A stretch of DNA of 64,000 nucleotides. It comes from Streptomyces sp. CG4. GTDB lineage: Bacteria; Actinomycetota; Actinomycetes; Streptomycetales; Streptomycetaceae. The notes beneath the pieces are model-generated. The model did not search any database. It worked only from the letters and a program-made list of their open reading frames with translations, and had not been told where the DNA came from. Positions 19,029 through 27,551 of the stretch are shown in pieces. Position numbers and translations under genes: made by a program. The stretch spans positions 1,674,001 through 1,738,000 of the forward strand of contig NZ_CP163525.1 of the NCBI RefSeq assembly GCF_041080655.1, given 5' to 3'. Every line of letters begins with the position of its first letter. Within the stretch, counting starts at the first letter, position 1.

Positions 19029-21086
19029 CTACCGGACCGGGACCGGCCGCGGGGCGAGGGCGTAGCCGGCGGGCCGGGTCGTGAAGGTGCCCCGGCCCTG
19101 GGTGCGGCTGCGCAACCGGGTGGCGTAGCCGAAGAGTTCGGCCAGCGGCACGGTCGCGGTCAGTACGGCCGCGCCGCCCCGGGTCTCGGAGCCGCCGACC
19201 CGGCCGCGCCGGGCGGCCAGGTCGCCGAGGACCGAGCCGACGGCGTCCTCCGGCACGGTGACCGTGACCTCGGCGACCGGTTCCAGCAGAGCCGTCGCGC
19301 AGGCGCGCAGGGCCTCGCGGAGCCCGAGCCGGCCGGCGGTGCGGAAGGCCGTGTCGGAGGAGTCCTTCACATGGGTGGAGCCGTCGGTGAGCGTGACCCG
19401 GAGTCCGGTCACCGGGTGCCCGTGCAGCGGGCCCTCGGCGAGCGCGTCCCGGCACCCGGCCGCCACCGCGCGCACGTACTCCTGCGGCACCCGGCCGCCG
19501 ACCACGGCGGAGTGGAACTCGAAGCCGGTGGCGCCGGCTTCGGGGCCGAGGGGTTCCACGTCGAGCACCACATGGGCGAACTGCCCCGCCCCGCCGTCCT
19601 GTTTGACATGCCGGAACACGAACCCGCTCACCCCCCGGGCGACCGTCTCCCGGTAGGCGACCCGCGGCCGGCCCACACCGACCTCCGGACCGCCCTCGCG
19701 GCGGATCTTCTCCACCGCGACCTCCAGATGGAGTTCCCCCATCCCGGACAGCACGGTCTGCCCGGTCTCGGCATCGGTGCGCACCACCAGCGAGGGGTCC
19801 TCCTCAGCCAGCCGCGCCAGCGCCGTCGCCAGCCGGCCGGTGTCCGCGGCGCGCCGGGCCTCAACGGCCACGGACACCACGGGTTCGGCGGCCTGCGGCG
19901 GCTCCAGGAGCAGCGGGGCGCCGGGGTCGCACAGCGTGGAGCCGGCCCGCGCCGACTTCACACCGGCGAGCGCGACGATGTCACCGGCGACCGCCCGGTC
20001 GAGCTGGGCGTGCCGGTCCGCCATGACCCGCAGGATGCGCGCGACGCGCTCGGTGCGCCCGGTGCCCGGGTCCCACACGGTGTCTCCCTTCTCGACGGTG
20101 CCCGCGTAGACGCGCACATAGGCCAGCCGCCCGGCGGCGTTCGCGTTCACCTTGAACACGAGCCCCGCGAACGGCACTTCGGGGTCGGCGGCCCGCTGCT
20201 GCTCGGTGCCGTCGTGGACGCCGCGCACGGCGGGGACGTCCAGCGGCGAGGGCAGATAGGCCACGACCGCGTCCAGCAGCGGTTCGATACCGCGGTTGCG
20301 GTAGGCGGAGCCGCACAGGACGACCACACCGTCCCCGGTGCGGGTGAGCTCGCGCAGGGTGGTGGCGAGGGTGCCGGCGGAGAGGGTCTCGCGGTCGCAG
20401 AACTCCTCCAGGGCGGCCGGGTGCAGCTCGGCCACCGTCTCCTCCAGCGCCCGGCGCCGCCGTACCGCCTCCTCCCCCAACTCCTCGGGCACCGGCCCCT
20501 CCACGGCCGTGGCCGCGCCGTCGGCCCAGACCAGCGCGCGCATCCGCACCAGGTCGACCACACCGGTGAATCCCTCCTCGGTGCCGATCGGCAGCTGGAC
20601 GACGAGCGGTGCCGGGTGCAGCCGCCGCCGAATGGACTCGACGGCCCGGTCGAGGTCGGCGCCCGCGCGGTCCATCTTGTTGACGAACGCGATTCTCGGT
20701 ACGCCGTGCCGGTCGGCCTGCCGCCACACCGACTCGCTCTGCGGCTCGACCCCGGCCACGGCGTCGAACACGGCGACCGCCCCGTCGAGGACGCGCAGCG
20801 AGCGCTCGACCTCGTCGGCGAAGTCGATGTGGCCGGGGGTGTCGATGAGGTTGATGCGGTGGTCGTCCCAGGAGCAGCTGACGGCGGCGGCGAAGATGGT
20901 GATGCCGCGGTCGCGTTCCTGCGGGTCGAAGTCGGTGACGGTGGTGCCGTCGTGCACCTCGCCCCGCTTGTGGGTGGTGCCCGTCGCATACAGGATCCGC
21001 TCGGTGACGGTGGTCTTGCCCGCGTCGACGTGGGCGAGGATGCCGAGGTTGCGGACGGCTGCCAGGGTGGTGATGTTCGTGCGCAC
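19029..21086 (-). CDS. fusA: Elongation factor G paralogue (EF-G2 type)
   Basis: 685 residues; full-length EF-G is about 700. The GTPase motifs are complete: AHVDAGKTT, the DTPGH switch II region and NKMD, with switch [12 protein letters not shown]. Domain IV has [14 protein letters not shown], and [17 protein letters not shown] matches the EF-G family. It is not next to rpsL, rpsG or tuf, so it is an extra copy and not the str-operon gene. The sequence follows EF-G more than Tet(M)-type protection proteins. Likely roles are translocation or ribosome recycling under special conditions. A stem-loop at 21161-21188 lies in its leader. Confidence 0.88.
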   Translation of the reverse strand: MRTNITTLAAVRNLGILAHVDAGKTTVTERILYATGTTHKRGEVHDGTTVTDFDPQERDRGITIFAAAVSCSWDDHRINLIDTPGHIDFADEVERSLRVLDGAVAVFDAVAGVEPQSESVWRQADRHGVPRIAFVNKMDRAGADLDRAVESIRRRLHPAPLVVQLPIGTEEGFTGVVDLVRMRALVWADGAATAVEGPVPEELGEEAVRRRRALEETVAELHPAALEEFCDRETLSAGTLATTLRELTRTGDGVVVLCGSAYRNRGIEPLLDAVVAYLPSPLDVPAVRGVHDGTEQQRAADPEVPFAGLVFKVNANAAGRLAYVRVYAGTVEKGDTVWDPGTGRTERVARILRVMADRHAQLDRAVAGDIVALAGVKSARAGSTLCDPGAPLLLEPPQAAEPVVSVAVEARRAADTGRLATALARLAEEDPSLVVRTDAETGQTVLSGMGELHLEVAVEKIRREGGPEVGVGRPRVAYRETVARGVSGFVFRHVKQDGGAGQFAHVVLDVEPLGPEAGATGFEFHSAVVGGRVPQEYVRAVAAGCRDALAEGPLHGHPVTGLRVTLTDGSTHVKDSSDTAFRTAGRLGLREALRACATALLEPVAEVTVTVPEDAVGSVLGDLAARRGRVGGSETRGGAAVLTATVPLAELFGYATRLRSRTQGRGTFTTRPAGYALAPRPVPVR

Positions 21087-21376
21087 AGCCCGGGGCCTTT
21101 CTCAGGATCAGGGAAAAGGGCAGCGCGATGACCCGTGCGTCAGCGGGGCGGCACGGGCGTCCGGTGCCGGCCGCGCAGCGGGCACCGGCACCACCGGGAC
21201 ACGAGGATCACCTCGTACCGGGAACGGGGAGTGACGACAGCGGTGCGTGCGCGCACGGCCGGGCTCCCCTCTGCATCGGACGACAGGCGCCGCCGTACGG
21301 TCGTCGCGGCGCTCGGTACGGCATGACGGTACGGGAGGGGGCGCGGCCGGGCACGTGATTTTCGGGTCGGTTCATG
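21087..21376. other. 290-bp leader of the EF-G paralogue gene
   Basis: No conserved protein was recognised. On the minus strand a short open frame starting GTG (VRARTAVVTPRSRYEVIL) and ending in ...HRTPVPPR could be a small leader peptide; it contains WCRCP. A stem-loop, CCGGTGCC (21161-21168) with GGCACCGG (21181-21188), lies inside it. Whether this is an attenuator is undecided. Confidence 0.3.
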
Positions 21377-22123
21377 TCAGACCACGGCGTCGGCGAACAT
21401 GAACGCGGCCACGGCCAGCAGCGCCAGCGCGAAGACCTGTTGCAGGGTCTTCGCCTTCGCCCTGGCGGCCAGGCGTCTGCCGTCCCACGCCCCCAGGACC
21501 GCGGCGCCCGCGAAGGGGGCGACGACCGCCCAGTCGAGCCGGTCCACGGTGCCGCCGCGCAGTCCGAGCGCCGCGAGCGAGTTGACGGTGATGACCAGCA
21601 GGCTGGTGCCCACGGCCTCGCGCATACGGACTCCGAGCACTGCCACGAGAGCCGGTACGGCGAGGAAGCCACCGCCGACGCCGAGGACACCCGTGACCGC
21701 GCCGAGTCCCGCGCCGGCCGCCGCCGCGTGCCCGGGCCTGATCCGCCCGGTGGCTCCGTCCTCTCCCCTGCGGTGCAGCATGCGGACCGCCGCGACGGCC
21801 GCGACCGTCGCGAAGGCCGCCTGCAGGGCGCCCGCGGGAAGATGCGCGGCGAGCGCGGAGCCCAGCATCGCCGGGCCGATGCCGGCCGCGGCGAAGAGCA
21901 GTCCCGCACCCCAGCGGACATGGCCGTCCCGGGCGTGCGCGGTCAGCGCGGTCGCCGAGGTGAGGGCCACGATCACCAGTGCGGCGGTGGTGGCCGCCAC
22001 GGGGGTGAAGCCGAGCAGGTAGATCAGGGCGGGTACGGCCAGGACGCTGCCACCGCCGCCGAGCGCGCCGAGCGCCAGCCCGATCACCGCGCCGGACGCG
22101 AGGGCCAGGATCAGGGCACTCAC
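21377..22123 (-). CDS. TauE/SafE (TSUP) family sulfite/sulfonate exporter
   Basis: 248 residues from GTG 22123, overlapping the rhodanese stop as GTGA. There are about eight membrane segments in two halves. Each half has the TSUP glycine motif: GALGGGGSVLAVPAL near residue 20 and GVLGVGGGFLAVPAL near 140. Family members export sulfite, thiosulfate or related sulfur anions. As the last gene behind two sulfur-transfer genes, export of sulfite or thiosulfate formed from persulfide is the likely role. Confidence 0.88.
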   Translation of the reverse strand: MSALILALASGAVIGLALGALGGGGSVLAVPALIYLLGFTPVAATTAALVIVALTSATALTAHARDGHVRWGAGLLFAAAGIGPAMLGSALAAHLPAGALQAAFATVAAVAAVRMLHRRGEDGATGRIRPGHAAAAGAGLGAVTGVLGVGGGFLAVPALVAVLGVRMREAVGTSLLVITVNSLAALGLRGGTVDRLDWAVVAPFAGAAVLGAWDGRRLAARAKAKTLQQVFALALLAVAAFMFADAVV

Positions 22124-22509
22124 GCGACCGTACCGCGCAGGCCCCGCGCGTCCACCACGGGCAGCCCGGCCTCGGCCCAGCCGCGCATGCCGCCGATCAC
22201 GTCGACGGCCTCGAAACCCAGGCCCGTCAGCAGGTCGGCGGCCCGCTGGGACCGGTTGCCGGAGCGGCAGACCACGACCAGGCACCGCCCTCGGGCTTCG
22301 GGGGGCAGGGGCGCGCCCGCCATGAGTGCGGTGAGGGGATGGTGCAGGGCTCCGGGTGCGTGCCCGGCGCTCCATTCGTCGGGTTCCCGGACGTCCAGCA
22401 GGACGGATGCGCCGCCGACGCCGGTTGCCTCGTCCGCACGTCCGTGCCCGGTGCGTACGGCCGCTTCCGCTACGGTGATCCGGCCTGTGCCGGAGGGGGA
22501 TGTGTCCAT
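22120..22509 (-). CDS. Single-domain rhodanese (sulfurtransferase)
   Basis: 129 residues. The domain runs from VLLDVREPDEWSAGHAPGA to VIGGMRGWAEAGLPV, and the active-site loop is CRSGNRS with the catalytic Cys. It moves sulfane sulfur between thiols, probably taking persulfide from the upstream dioxygenase module. It lies 50 bp behind that gene and overlaps the TauE gene. Confidence 0.9.
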   Translation of the reverse strand: MDTSPSGTGRITVAEAAVRTGHGRADEATGVGGASVLLDVREPDEWSAGHAPGALHHPLTALMAGAPLPPEARGRCLVVVCRSGNRSQRAADLLTGLGFEAVDVIGGMRGWAEAGLPVVDARGLRGTVA

Positions 22510-22559
22510 GGGCGGTCCTCGCCTTGTGTGCAGGGTGGGTTGATCCGGCGTGGTGGGGC

Positions 22560-23930
22560 TCAGGCGGTACGGAGGGTGAGTCCGGCCGGGCCGGCGGCGG
22601 TGAAGGAGTCGTCCACCGCGACGACGTCTCGGCCCGCCGCGTCCAGCAGTGAGGCGGCGATGGCGGCGCGCATGCCACCCGCGCAGTGCACCCACACCTC
22701 GCCGGGCGGCACCTCGTCGAGGCGTCGGTGCAGGGTGTGCAGCGGGATGTGGACCGAGCCCTCGATGAAGGCGGCGGCCCGCTCGGAGGCGCGCCGGACG
22801 TCCAGCACGACCACGTCCCCGGCCGGGAGCCGCGCGGCCAGGTCCGCGAAGCCGGCGCGCGGGAAGGTGGCCAGGGCTTCGCCCTCGGTCGTCCAGTCGG
22901 ACGGTCCGCCGGTGGCCGCGGCGGCCGGGCGGTCGATGCCGACGCGCACCAACTCGCGCTGTGCGTGCGCCAGTTGCTCGGCCGATGCGGCGAGCAGGGT
23001 CACCGGCTTGCCCCAGGGGATCAACCAGGCGAGGTAGGTGGCGAGTTGACCGTCCGCTTCGAAGTTGTAGGTGCCGGCCACATGCCCTTCGGCGAACGCG
23101 ATCCGGTTGCGCAAGTCGACCACCCACTCCCCGGCGGCCAGTCGCGCCGCGATCTCCTCGGCGTCGGCGAGCGCGGGCGGGGTGAGGTCGACCGGTGCGG
23201 GCCCGGCGGAGTTGGCGGGTCCCATGTGGGCGTAGTAGGCGGGAATGTCGTCCAGTCCCGCGAGCAGGCGGGTGACGAAGGTGTCGGCGTCCTGGGTGAG
23301 GGCTTCGTTCGACGCCTTCTCCTTCCCGATGGTGGTCTCGCTCCCCTCGGCCCGGCCGGCGGAGCAGAAGCTGCCGAATCCGTGCGTGGGCAACACGGCG
23401 GCGGTGTCGGGCAGTTCGGCGGCGAGACGGTGCGCGGACGCGTGCTGGGCGCGGGCGAGGCGCTCGGTCAGGCGCGGCTCGACGAGATCGGGGCGGCCGA
23501 CCGTGCCGATCAGCAGCGAGCCGCCGGTGAACACCGCGACCACCGTCCCGGACTCCTCCAGGGCGTAGGCGGTGTGGTGCGGGGTGTGCCCGGGTGTCGC
23601 CAGCGCCCGCAGGGTGAGTCCCGCGTCGATGACCGTGCGGTCTCCGTCGTGCACGGGTATGCGCTCGAACGACACGGTGGCCCCGGCGGGTACGAGGTAG
23701 GCGGCGCCGGTGAGCCGGGCGAGTTCCAGGCCGCCGGTGACGTAGTCGTTGTGGATGTGGGTCTCGACCACATGGGAGATCCGCACACCTCTGCGCGCCG
23801 CGGCTGCCAGCACCCGGTCGACGTCTCGTGGCGGGTCGACGGCCACGGCCGTGCGCTCACCGCCCGCCAGATAGCTGCGGTTGCCGAGCCCCGTGACCTC
23901 GGTGGTGTCGACGAAGAACATGTCAGGCAT
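22560..23930 (-). CDS. Persulfide dioxygenase-rhodanese fusion (MBL-fold)
   Basis: 456 residues; a second ATG at 23921 has better spacing from GGAGG and may be the true start. Residues 1 to about 245 form an ETHE1-like metallo-beta-lactamase domain: ETHIHNDYVTG, TPGHTPHH, TGGSLLIGTVGRPDL and THGFGSFC supply the iron ligands. Two rhodanese domains follow. The first (WVVDLRNRIAFAEGHVAG) has lost its Cys (LLAAS loop); the second keeps it (VHCAGGMRAA). Such fusions oxidise glutathione- or low-molecular-thiol-persulfide to sulfite and exchange it to thiosulfate. It probably follows the GntR gene on one transcript. Confidence 0.9.
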   Translation of the reverse strand: MPDMFFVDTTEVTGLGNRSYLAGGERTAVAVDPPRDVDRVLAAAARRGVRISHVVETHIHNDYVTGGLELARLTGAAYLVPAGATVSFERIPVHDGDRTVIDAGLTLRALATPGHTPHHTAYALEESGTVVAVFTGGSLLIGTVGRPDLVEPRLTERLARAQHASAHRLAAELPDTAAVLPTHGFGSFCSAGRAEGSETTIGKEKASNEALTQDADTFVTRLLAGLDDIPAYYAHMGPANSAGPAPVDLTPPALADAEEIAARLAAGEWVVDLRNRIAFAEGHVAGTYNFEADGQLATYLAWLIPWGKPVTLLAASAEQLAHAQRELVRVGIDRPAAAATGGPSDWTTEGEALATFPRAGFADLAARLPAGDVVVLDVRRASERAAAFIEGSVHIPLHTLHRRLDEVPPGEVWVHCAGGMRAAIAASLLDAAGRDVVAVDDSFTAAGPAGLTLRTA

Positions 23931-24029
23931 TCCCTCCGGCGCCGTGCGGCGCCACCTGGCCCCGTGGGCACAGGGCGTGAACGTTGACGTGCGGCCAATT
24001 CGTGGGCAGATGGCTCGTTCCGGTCCCTC

Positions 24030-24869
24030 TCACCGCGCCGGATCGAGCCGCCGCACCTTCCGCACCGCGTGGGTGAAGGGGGTTCCGGCGGGATCGAGGC
24101 GGTACCCGGCACGGGCGTCGAACTGCGCGACGACACTGAACCGGTCGCCGCGGATGAGGGTCGTGCGCCACTCGACCGTGCGGCCGCGCGTACGGCCGAG
24201 CCGCTCGATGGAGAACGCGGCGACGCCCTCGGGGAGGCCGAGCAGCCGCTGTTCGGCGGCGGTGGGCACGACCGCCTTGATCCGCTCCTCACCCCCGACG
24301 AGACGGATGCCGCAGCGGTCGGCCAGCTCGTCGTAGAGCGCCGTGTGGCTGAAGTCGACGTCGAGCAGTGCCCGGGCGTCCGACGCCAGCAGCCACACCT
24401 TGTCGTGGGCCAGGGGTTCCCCGTCGGCCAGGCGGATGCGCTCCAGGTACAGCAGCGGCGTCGACTCCTCCATGCCCAGGCGCACCGCCACATGCGCGTC
24501 GGCCCGGATGTCGAGCGTGCGGACGACGCTGCGCTGTTCCAGACCGGCCGCCTCGACGGAGGAGAACAGGCTGTAGAGGGCGCCGACGGGCTGCTCTATG
24601 ACCGCCTCGCCCACCGGTCGCGGTCGCCGCCCTTTCGCCGCGGTGACCAGCCCTTCCTCCCGCAGCTCGCGCAGCGCCTCGCGAATGGTGTGCCGGCTCA
24701 CCCCGTACCGCGCGGCCAGCTCGTTCTCGCCGGGGAAGGAGTCGCCGAACTCGCCCTGCACCAGCCGGGACCTGAGGTCGTCGCGCACATGACGCCACAA
24801 CGGAGTCCCGCCCCGGCCCGCCCGGGAAGGCGCGCCCCGGCCGGCTGAGGCGGTCGGTTCCTCGCTCAT
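24030..24869 (-). CDS. GntR/HutC-family regulator of the sulfide module
   Basis: 279 residues. The winged helix is at about 25-90 (DDLRSRLVQGEFGDSFPGEN, RYGVSRHTIREALREL) and a UbiC/HutC effector domain follows to the end. There is one cysteine in the whole protein (ADRCGIRL), within the effector domain. It diverges from the sulfide:quinone reductase gene across a region with two TGTACGTACA palindromes, so it most likely represses itself and both flanking units. The effector is unknown; a sulfur species is the natural guess. Confidence 0.85.
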   Translation of the reverse strand: MSEEPTASAGRGAPSRAGRGGTPLWRHVRDDLRSRLVQGEFGDSFPGENELAARYGVSRHTIREALRELREEGLVTAAKGRRPRPVGEAVIEQPVGALYSLFSSVEAAGLEQRSVVRTLDIRADAHVAVRLGMEESTPLLYLERIRLADGEPLAHDKVWLLASDARALLDVDFSHTALYDELADRCGIRLVGGEERIKAVVPTAAEQRLLGLPEGVAAFSIERLGRTRGRTVEWRTTLIRGDRFSVVAQFDARAGYRLDPAGTPFTHAVRKVRRLDPAR

Positions 24870-24881
24870 GATCCATCCTTG

Positions 24882-24920
24882 TGTACGTACATTTAAAAAG
24901 CTAATGTACGTACATTAGCT
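24882..24920. promoter_or_regulatory. Paired GntR operators between regulator and SQR genes
   Basis: TGTACGTACA occurs at 24882-24891 and again at 24905-24914, centres 23 bp apart (about two helical turns). The second copy sits in a perfect 22-bp palindrome spanning 24899-24920 (AGCTAATGTAC and its complement). The pair fills the 78-bp gap between the divergent start codons, so a bound regulator would block both promoters. Confidence 0.85.
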
Positions 24921-24947
24921 TGGACGGACGCGAAGGGGAAGCCGCAC

Positions 24948-26153
24948 ATGACCATCGAGGCTCACCACAAGGTCCTCATCGTCGGCGGAGGAACGGCCGG
25001 CATCAGCGTCGCGGCCCGTCTGCGGCGCCTCGGCATCCACGGCATCGGGCTCGTCGAGCCCTCGACCACGCACTACTACCAACCGCTGTGGACACTGGTC
25101 GGTGGCGGCCGGGCCACCGCCGCGACGAGCGCCCGCCCCCAGCGGTCCGTCCTGCCGAAGGGCGTCTCCTGGATACGCGACCGGGTGGAGACCGTGGATC
25201 CCGGGGAGCACACCGTCACGACCGCCGACGGACGCACCCTCGGCTACGACAGGCTCGTCGTCTGCCCCGGCATCCAGCTCGACTGGAACCGGGTGCCCGG
25301 CATGGCGCAGGCCGTCACCGCACCGCACACCTCCAGCAACTACACCTATGAACTGGCGCCCAAGACCTGGGACTTGATCCGCTCCATGCGCTCGGGCACC
25401 GCGGTGTTCACCATGCCGTCAGGCCCGATCAAGTGTGGCGGCGCACCCCAGAAGATCGCCTATCTCGCCGCCGACCACTGGCGCGAACAGGGCGTTCTGA
25501 AGGACATACGGGTGGTCCTCGTCCTGCCCACGCCCGGCATGTTCGGGGTGCCCGTGTTCGCCGAGGAACTCGAACGGGTCGTGGCCCGCTACGGCATCGA
25601 GGTGCGCAGGAACAGCGAACTGGTGGAAGTGGACCCGGACGGCCGCGACGCCGTGGTCGTCGACCACACGTCCGGGGCCAGGGACTCCCTGCGCTTCGAC
25701 ATGATGCATGTGGTGCCGCCCCAGTCGGCACCCGACTGGCTGAAGGAGACTCCGCTGGCCGATCCGGCGGATCCCGCGGGCTATGTGCAGATCGACAAGC
25801 ACACCCTGCGGCATGTGCGCCATCCCGACGTCTTCGCCCTCGGCGACGCCGGCTCGTCGCCCAACTCCAAGACGGGGGCGGCGATCCGGAAACAGGCGCC
25901 GGTCGTCGCCCGGAACATCGCCGCGAGCCTGGCGGGCACCGAGCCGCTGCCCGCCGCGTACGACGGATACTCCTCCTGCCCGATCACCACCTCACGGCAC
26001 AGCATGCTGCTGGCCGAGTTCGACTACTCCCTGCGGCACCGGCCCAGCCTCCCGCTCATCGACACGACCCATGAACGCCGGGACATGTGGTACCTCAAGC
26101 GCTACGGACTGCCGTTCCTCTACTGGAACTTGATGCTCCGCGGCCGCGCCTGA
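24948..26153 (+). CDS. Sulfide:quinone oxidoreductase (FAD-dependent)
   Basis: 401 residues. The FAD dinucleotide motif is at the N-terminus (LIVGGGTAGISVAARL). Cysteines typical of SQR are C163 in GPIKCGGAPQK and C344 in YSSCPITT, with a third at C106. ATG-type motif FALGDAGSSPNSKTGAA binds FAD. It oxidises sulfide to persulfide and passes electrons to quinone at the membrane. The C-terminal aromatic stretch (WYLKRYGLPFLYWNLML) suits membrane attachment. The product would feed the dioxygenase-rhodanese genes on the other strand. Confidence 0.9.
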   Translation: MTIEAHHKVLIVGGGTAGISVAARLRRLGIHGIGLVEPSTTHYYQPLWTLVGGGRATAATSARPQRSVLPKGVSWIRDRVETVDPGEHTVTTADGRTLGYDRLVVCPGIQLDWNRVPGMAQAVTAPHTSSNYTYELAPKTWDLIRSMRSGTAVFTMPSGPIKCGGAPQKIAYLAADHWREQGVLKDIRVVLVLPTPGMFGVPVFAEELERVVARYGIEVRRNSELVEVDPDGRDAVVVDHTSGARDSLRFDMMHVVPPQSAPDWLKETPLADPADPAGYVQIDKHTLRHVRHPDVFALGDAGSSPNSKTGAAIRKQAPVVARNIAASLAGTEPLPAAYDGYSSCPITTSRHSMLLAEFDYSLRHRPSLPLIDTTHERRDMWYLKRYGLPFLYWNLMLRGRA

Positions 26154-26188
26154 GACCGACCGGCGCCGTGGCCCACCTCGTCGGCGGG

Positions 26189-26272
26189 TCAGAAGACGAC
26201 GACTTGGCGGCCGCGGACTCCGCCCTTTTCGAGGGCCCGGTGAGCCAGGGGCGCGTCGGCGGGGCTGAGCAG
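26189..26272 (-). pseudogene. C-terminal remnant of a zinc-type/quinone oxidoreductase
   Basis: On the minus strand a short frame reads LLSPADAPLAHRALEKGG followed by VRGRQVVVF and a stop. This closely matches the C-terminal end of NADPH:quinone oxidoreductases (PLADAAEAHRxLExGxxxGKxVL). No start or upstream domain remains before the neighbouring gene, so it appears to be a leftover of a deleted gene. Confidence 0.5.
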
Positions 26273-26314
26273 GGTGCACGACCGGCATCCGCCGCCGACA
26301 GCGGGACAGCAGAC

Positions 26315-27298
26315 CTAGTCCCACTCCCATGTGATGCCGAGGACACCCGGCCGTATCTGCTGCTCCACGAGGTGAACCGAGCCATACGCGTTCAGTGTCA
26401 GATCGGCGACCGCCTCCCGAGGGGCGGTCGCCGAGGGACGGGCGAAGCGGCGGCAGTGCACGGGCAGGGCGGCGCGGTCGAAGCCGACCTGGAGGACGTA
26501 CTGGCCGCCGCCGTAGGTGAAGCCACGAACGTACTCATCGCTGGGCGCGCCGGTTCCGTCCTCGAAGCGGTATCCGAGGACGGCGGTCTCCCCGACTCTC
26601 AGCCGCCCGTCGAAGAGCAGCTCGACGACGATCACCCCCGAAGCGCCGTGGCGTCGGATCCGCCCGACCCGGCAGTTGTCGAGACCAAGTACCCGTACCC
26701 GTTCCGTGTCGCAGCCCGGGTCGCCGTGATGGATGGCGAGATAGCGGTCGACGCCATCGCGGTGAGCCCGTACGACATGGTGCGAGTCGCGGGCGGCGAG
26801 CTCTCGCTGGGCACCGATGTGAACGTGCTCGTAGTGGATCACGGTGTGCAGCCCGCCGTCTGCCGGTGCCGCCAGACTCGCCAGCAGCGATTCGAGCGCG
26901 GCGGCCGGTTCGAGGAGGGTGCGATACGGGCGGGCCGGGGGGTGGTCGCTGGTGGCACGTGGGCCGATCAGACGGGTCAGGGCGTGCGGCGGAAGCTCAA
27001 GTACCTCCTCGAGCGCGGTGACGGCACGAAGCGATTCGGGCCGCTCGGGCCGCCGCACACCGCGCTGCCAGTAACTGAGGCTGGTCACACCGACGCGTAT
27101 GCCGCGCTGGGCGAGCCGGTGCTGCACGCGATGCAGCGCCAGCCCGCGTGCGGCCAGCGCGGCCCGGAGCGCGACGGAGAACGGGCCGGTGCGCAGGGCT
27201 TCGGCGAGTTCGGCCTCGGGGGTCGGGCGGCGGGACGAGCCGAGGGCGGGGGTGCCGGGGCGTGGGGTGGGGCGGCGCTCGGTGCTGTGTGGTGCCAT
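26315..27298 (-). CDS. Helix-turn-helix (XRE-like) regulator with large C-terminal domain
   Basis: 327 residues. A helix-turn-helix near residues 38-105 (LRAALAARGLALHRVQHRLA ... TSLSYWQRGVRRPERPESL) has the 'xLSxWQxGxRxP' recognition pattern of XRE-type domains that count codons for regulator choice. The remaining 200 residues form an uncharacterised, mostly beta domain (GGLHTVIHYEHVHIGAQREL, GVIVVELLFDGRLRVGETAV). Proteins like this are common orphans in Streptomyces. It diverges from the secreted cysteine-protease gene, and the 253 bp between them hold repeated GTTCAC boxes. Confidence 0.7.
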   Translation of the reverse strand: MAPHSTERRPTPRPGTPALGSSRRPTPEAELAEALRTGPFSVALRAALAARGLALHRVQHRLAQRGIRVGVTSLSYWQRGVRRPERPESLRAVTALEEVLELPPHALTRLIGPRATSDHPPARPYRTLLEPAAALESLLASLAAPADGGLHTVIHYEHVHIGAQRELAARDSHHVVRAHRDGVDRYLAIHHGDPGCDTERVRVLGLDNCRVGRIRRHGASGVIVVELLFDGRLRVGETAVLGYRFEDGTGAPSDEYVRGFTYGGGQYVLQVGFDRAALPVHCRRFARPSATAPREAVADLTLNAYGSVHLVEQQIRPGVLGITWEWD

Positions 27299-27346
27299 TG
27301 GGCCCCCTCCCCTCCCCCCACCCCCTCTGATTGTTCAACTGTGGAC

Positions 27347-27444
27347 GTTCACTTCCCCGTCCCGGAACGGGGCGTTACTTGTCCGGCCACCTGCTGGTAC
27401 CTGCTGTGGCGTTCACAACCGTACGGGTGGAGTTCACTTCGCCG
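27347..27444. promoter_or_regulatory. GTTCAC boxes upstream of the cysteine protease gene
   Basis: GTTCACTTCCCCG (27347), GTTCACAACCG (27411) and GTTCACTTCGCCG (27432) occur in the same orientation, with a weaker GTTCAACT at 27333. The last two are 21 bp apart. They could be sites for the divergent HTH regulator. They resemble single PHO-box half units but lack the 11-bp phase of a true PHO box. Confidence 0.35.
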
Positions 27445-27551
27445 CCAGCCCTGTGGATAACTTCATTGACCGGGCCCCGACAAGAGATCGATGCTGCTGT
27501 CGCAGCGTCCGGACGCGCTCCTCCACCCCCACCCTGACTGGGAGGAACGCC

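Noticed and set aside
19029..21086. Tet(M)-type ribosome protection protein
   Set aside because: Length, switch region and domain IV motifs follow ordinary EF-G, so an antibiotic resistance role is not supported.
27411..27444. PHO box before the cysteine protease gene
   Set aside because: GTTCAC units are 21 bp apart, not in 11-bp direct-repeat phase, and the gene has no phosphate link.
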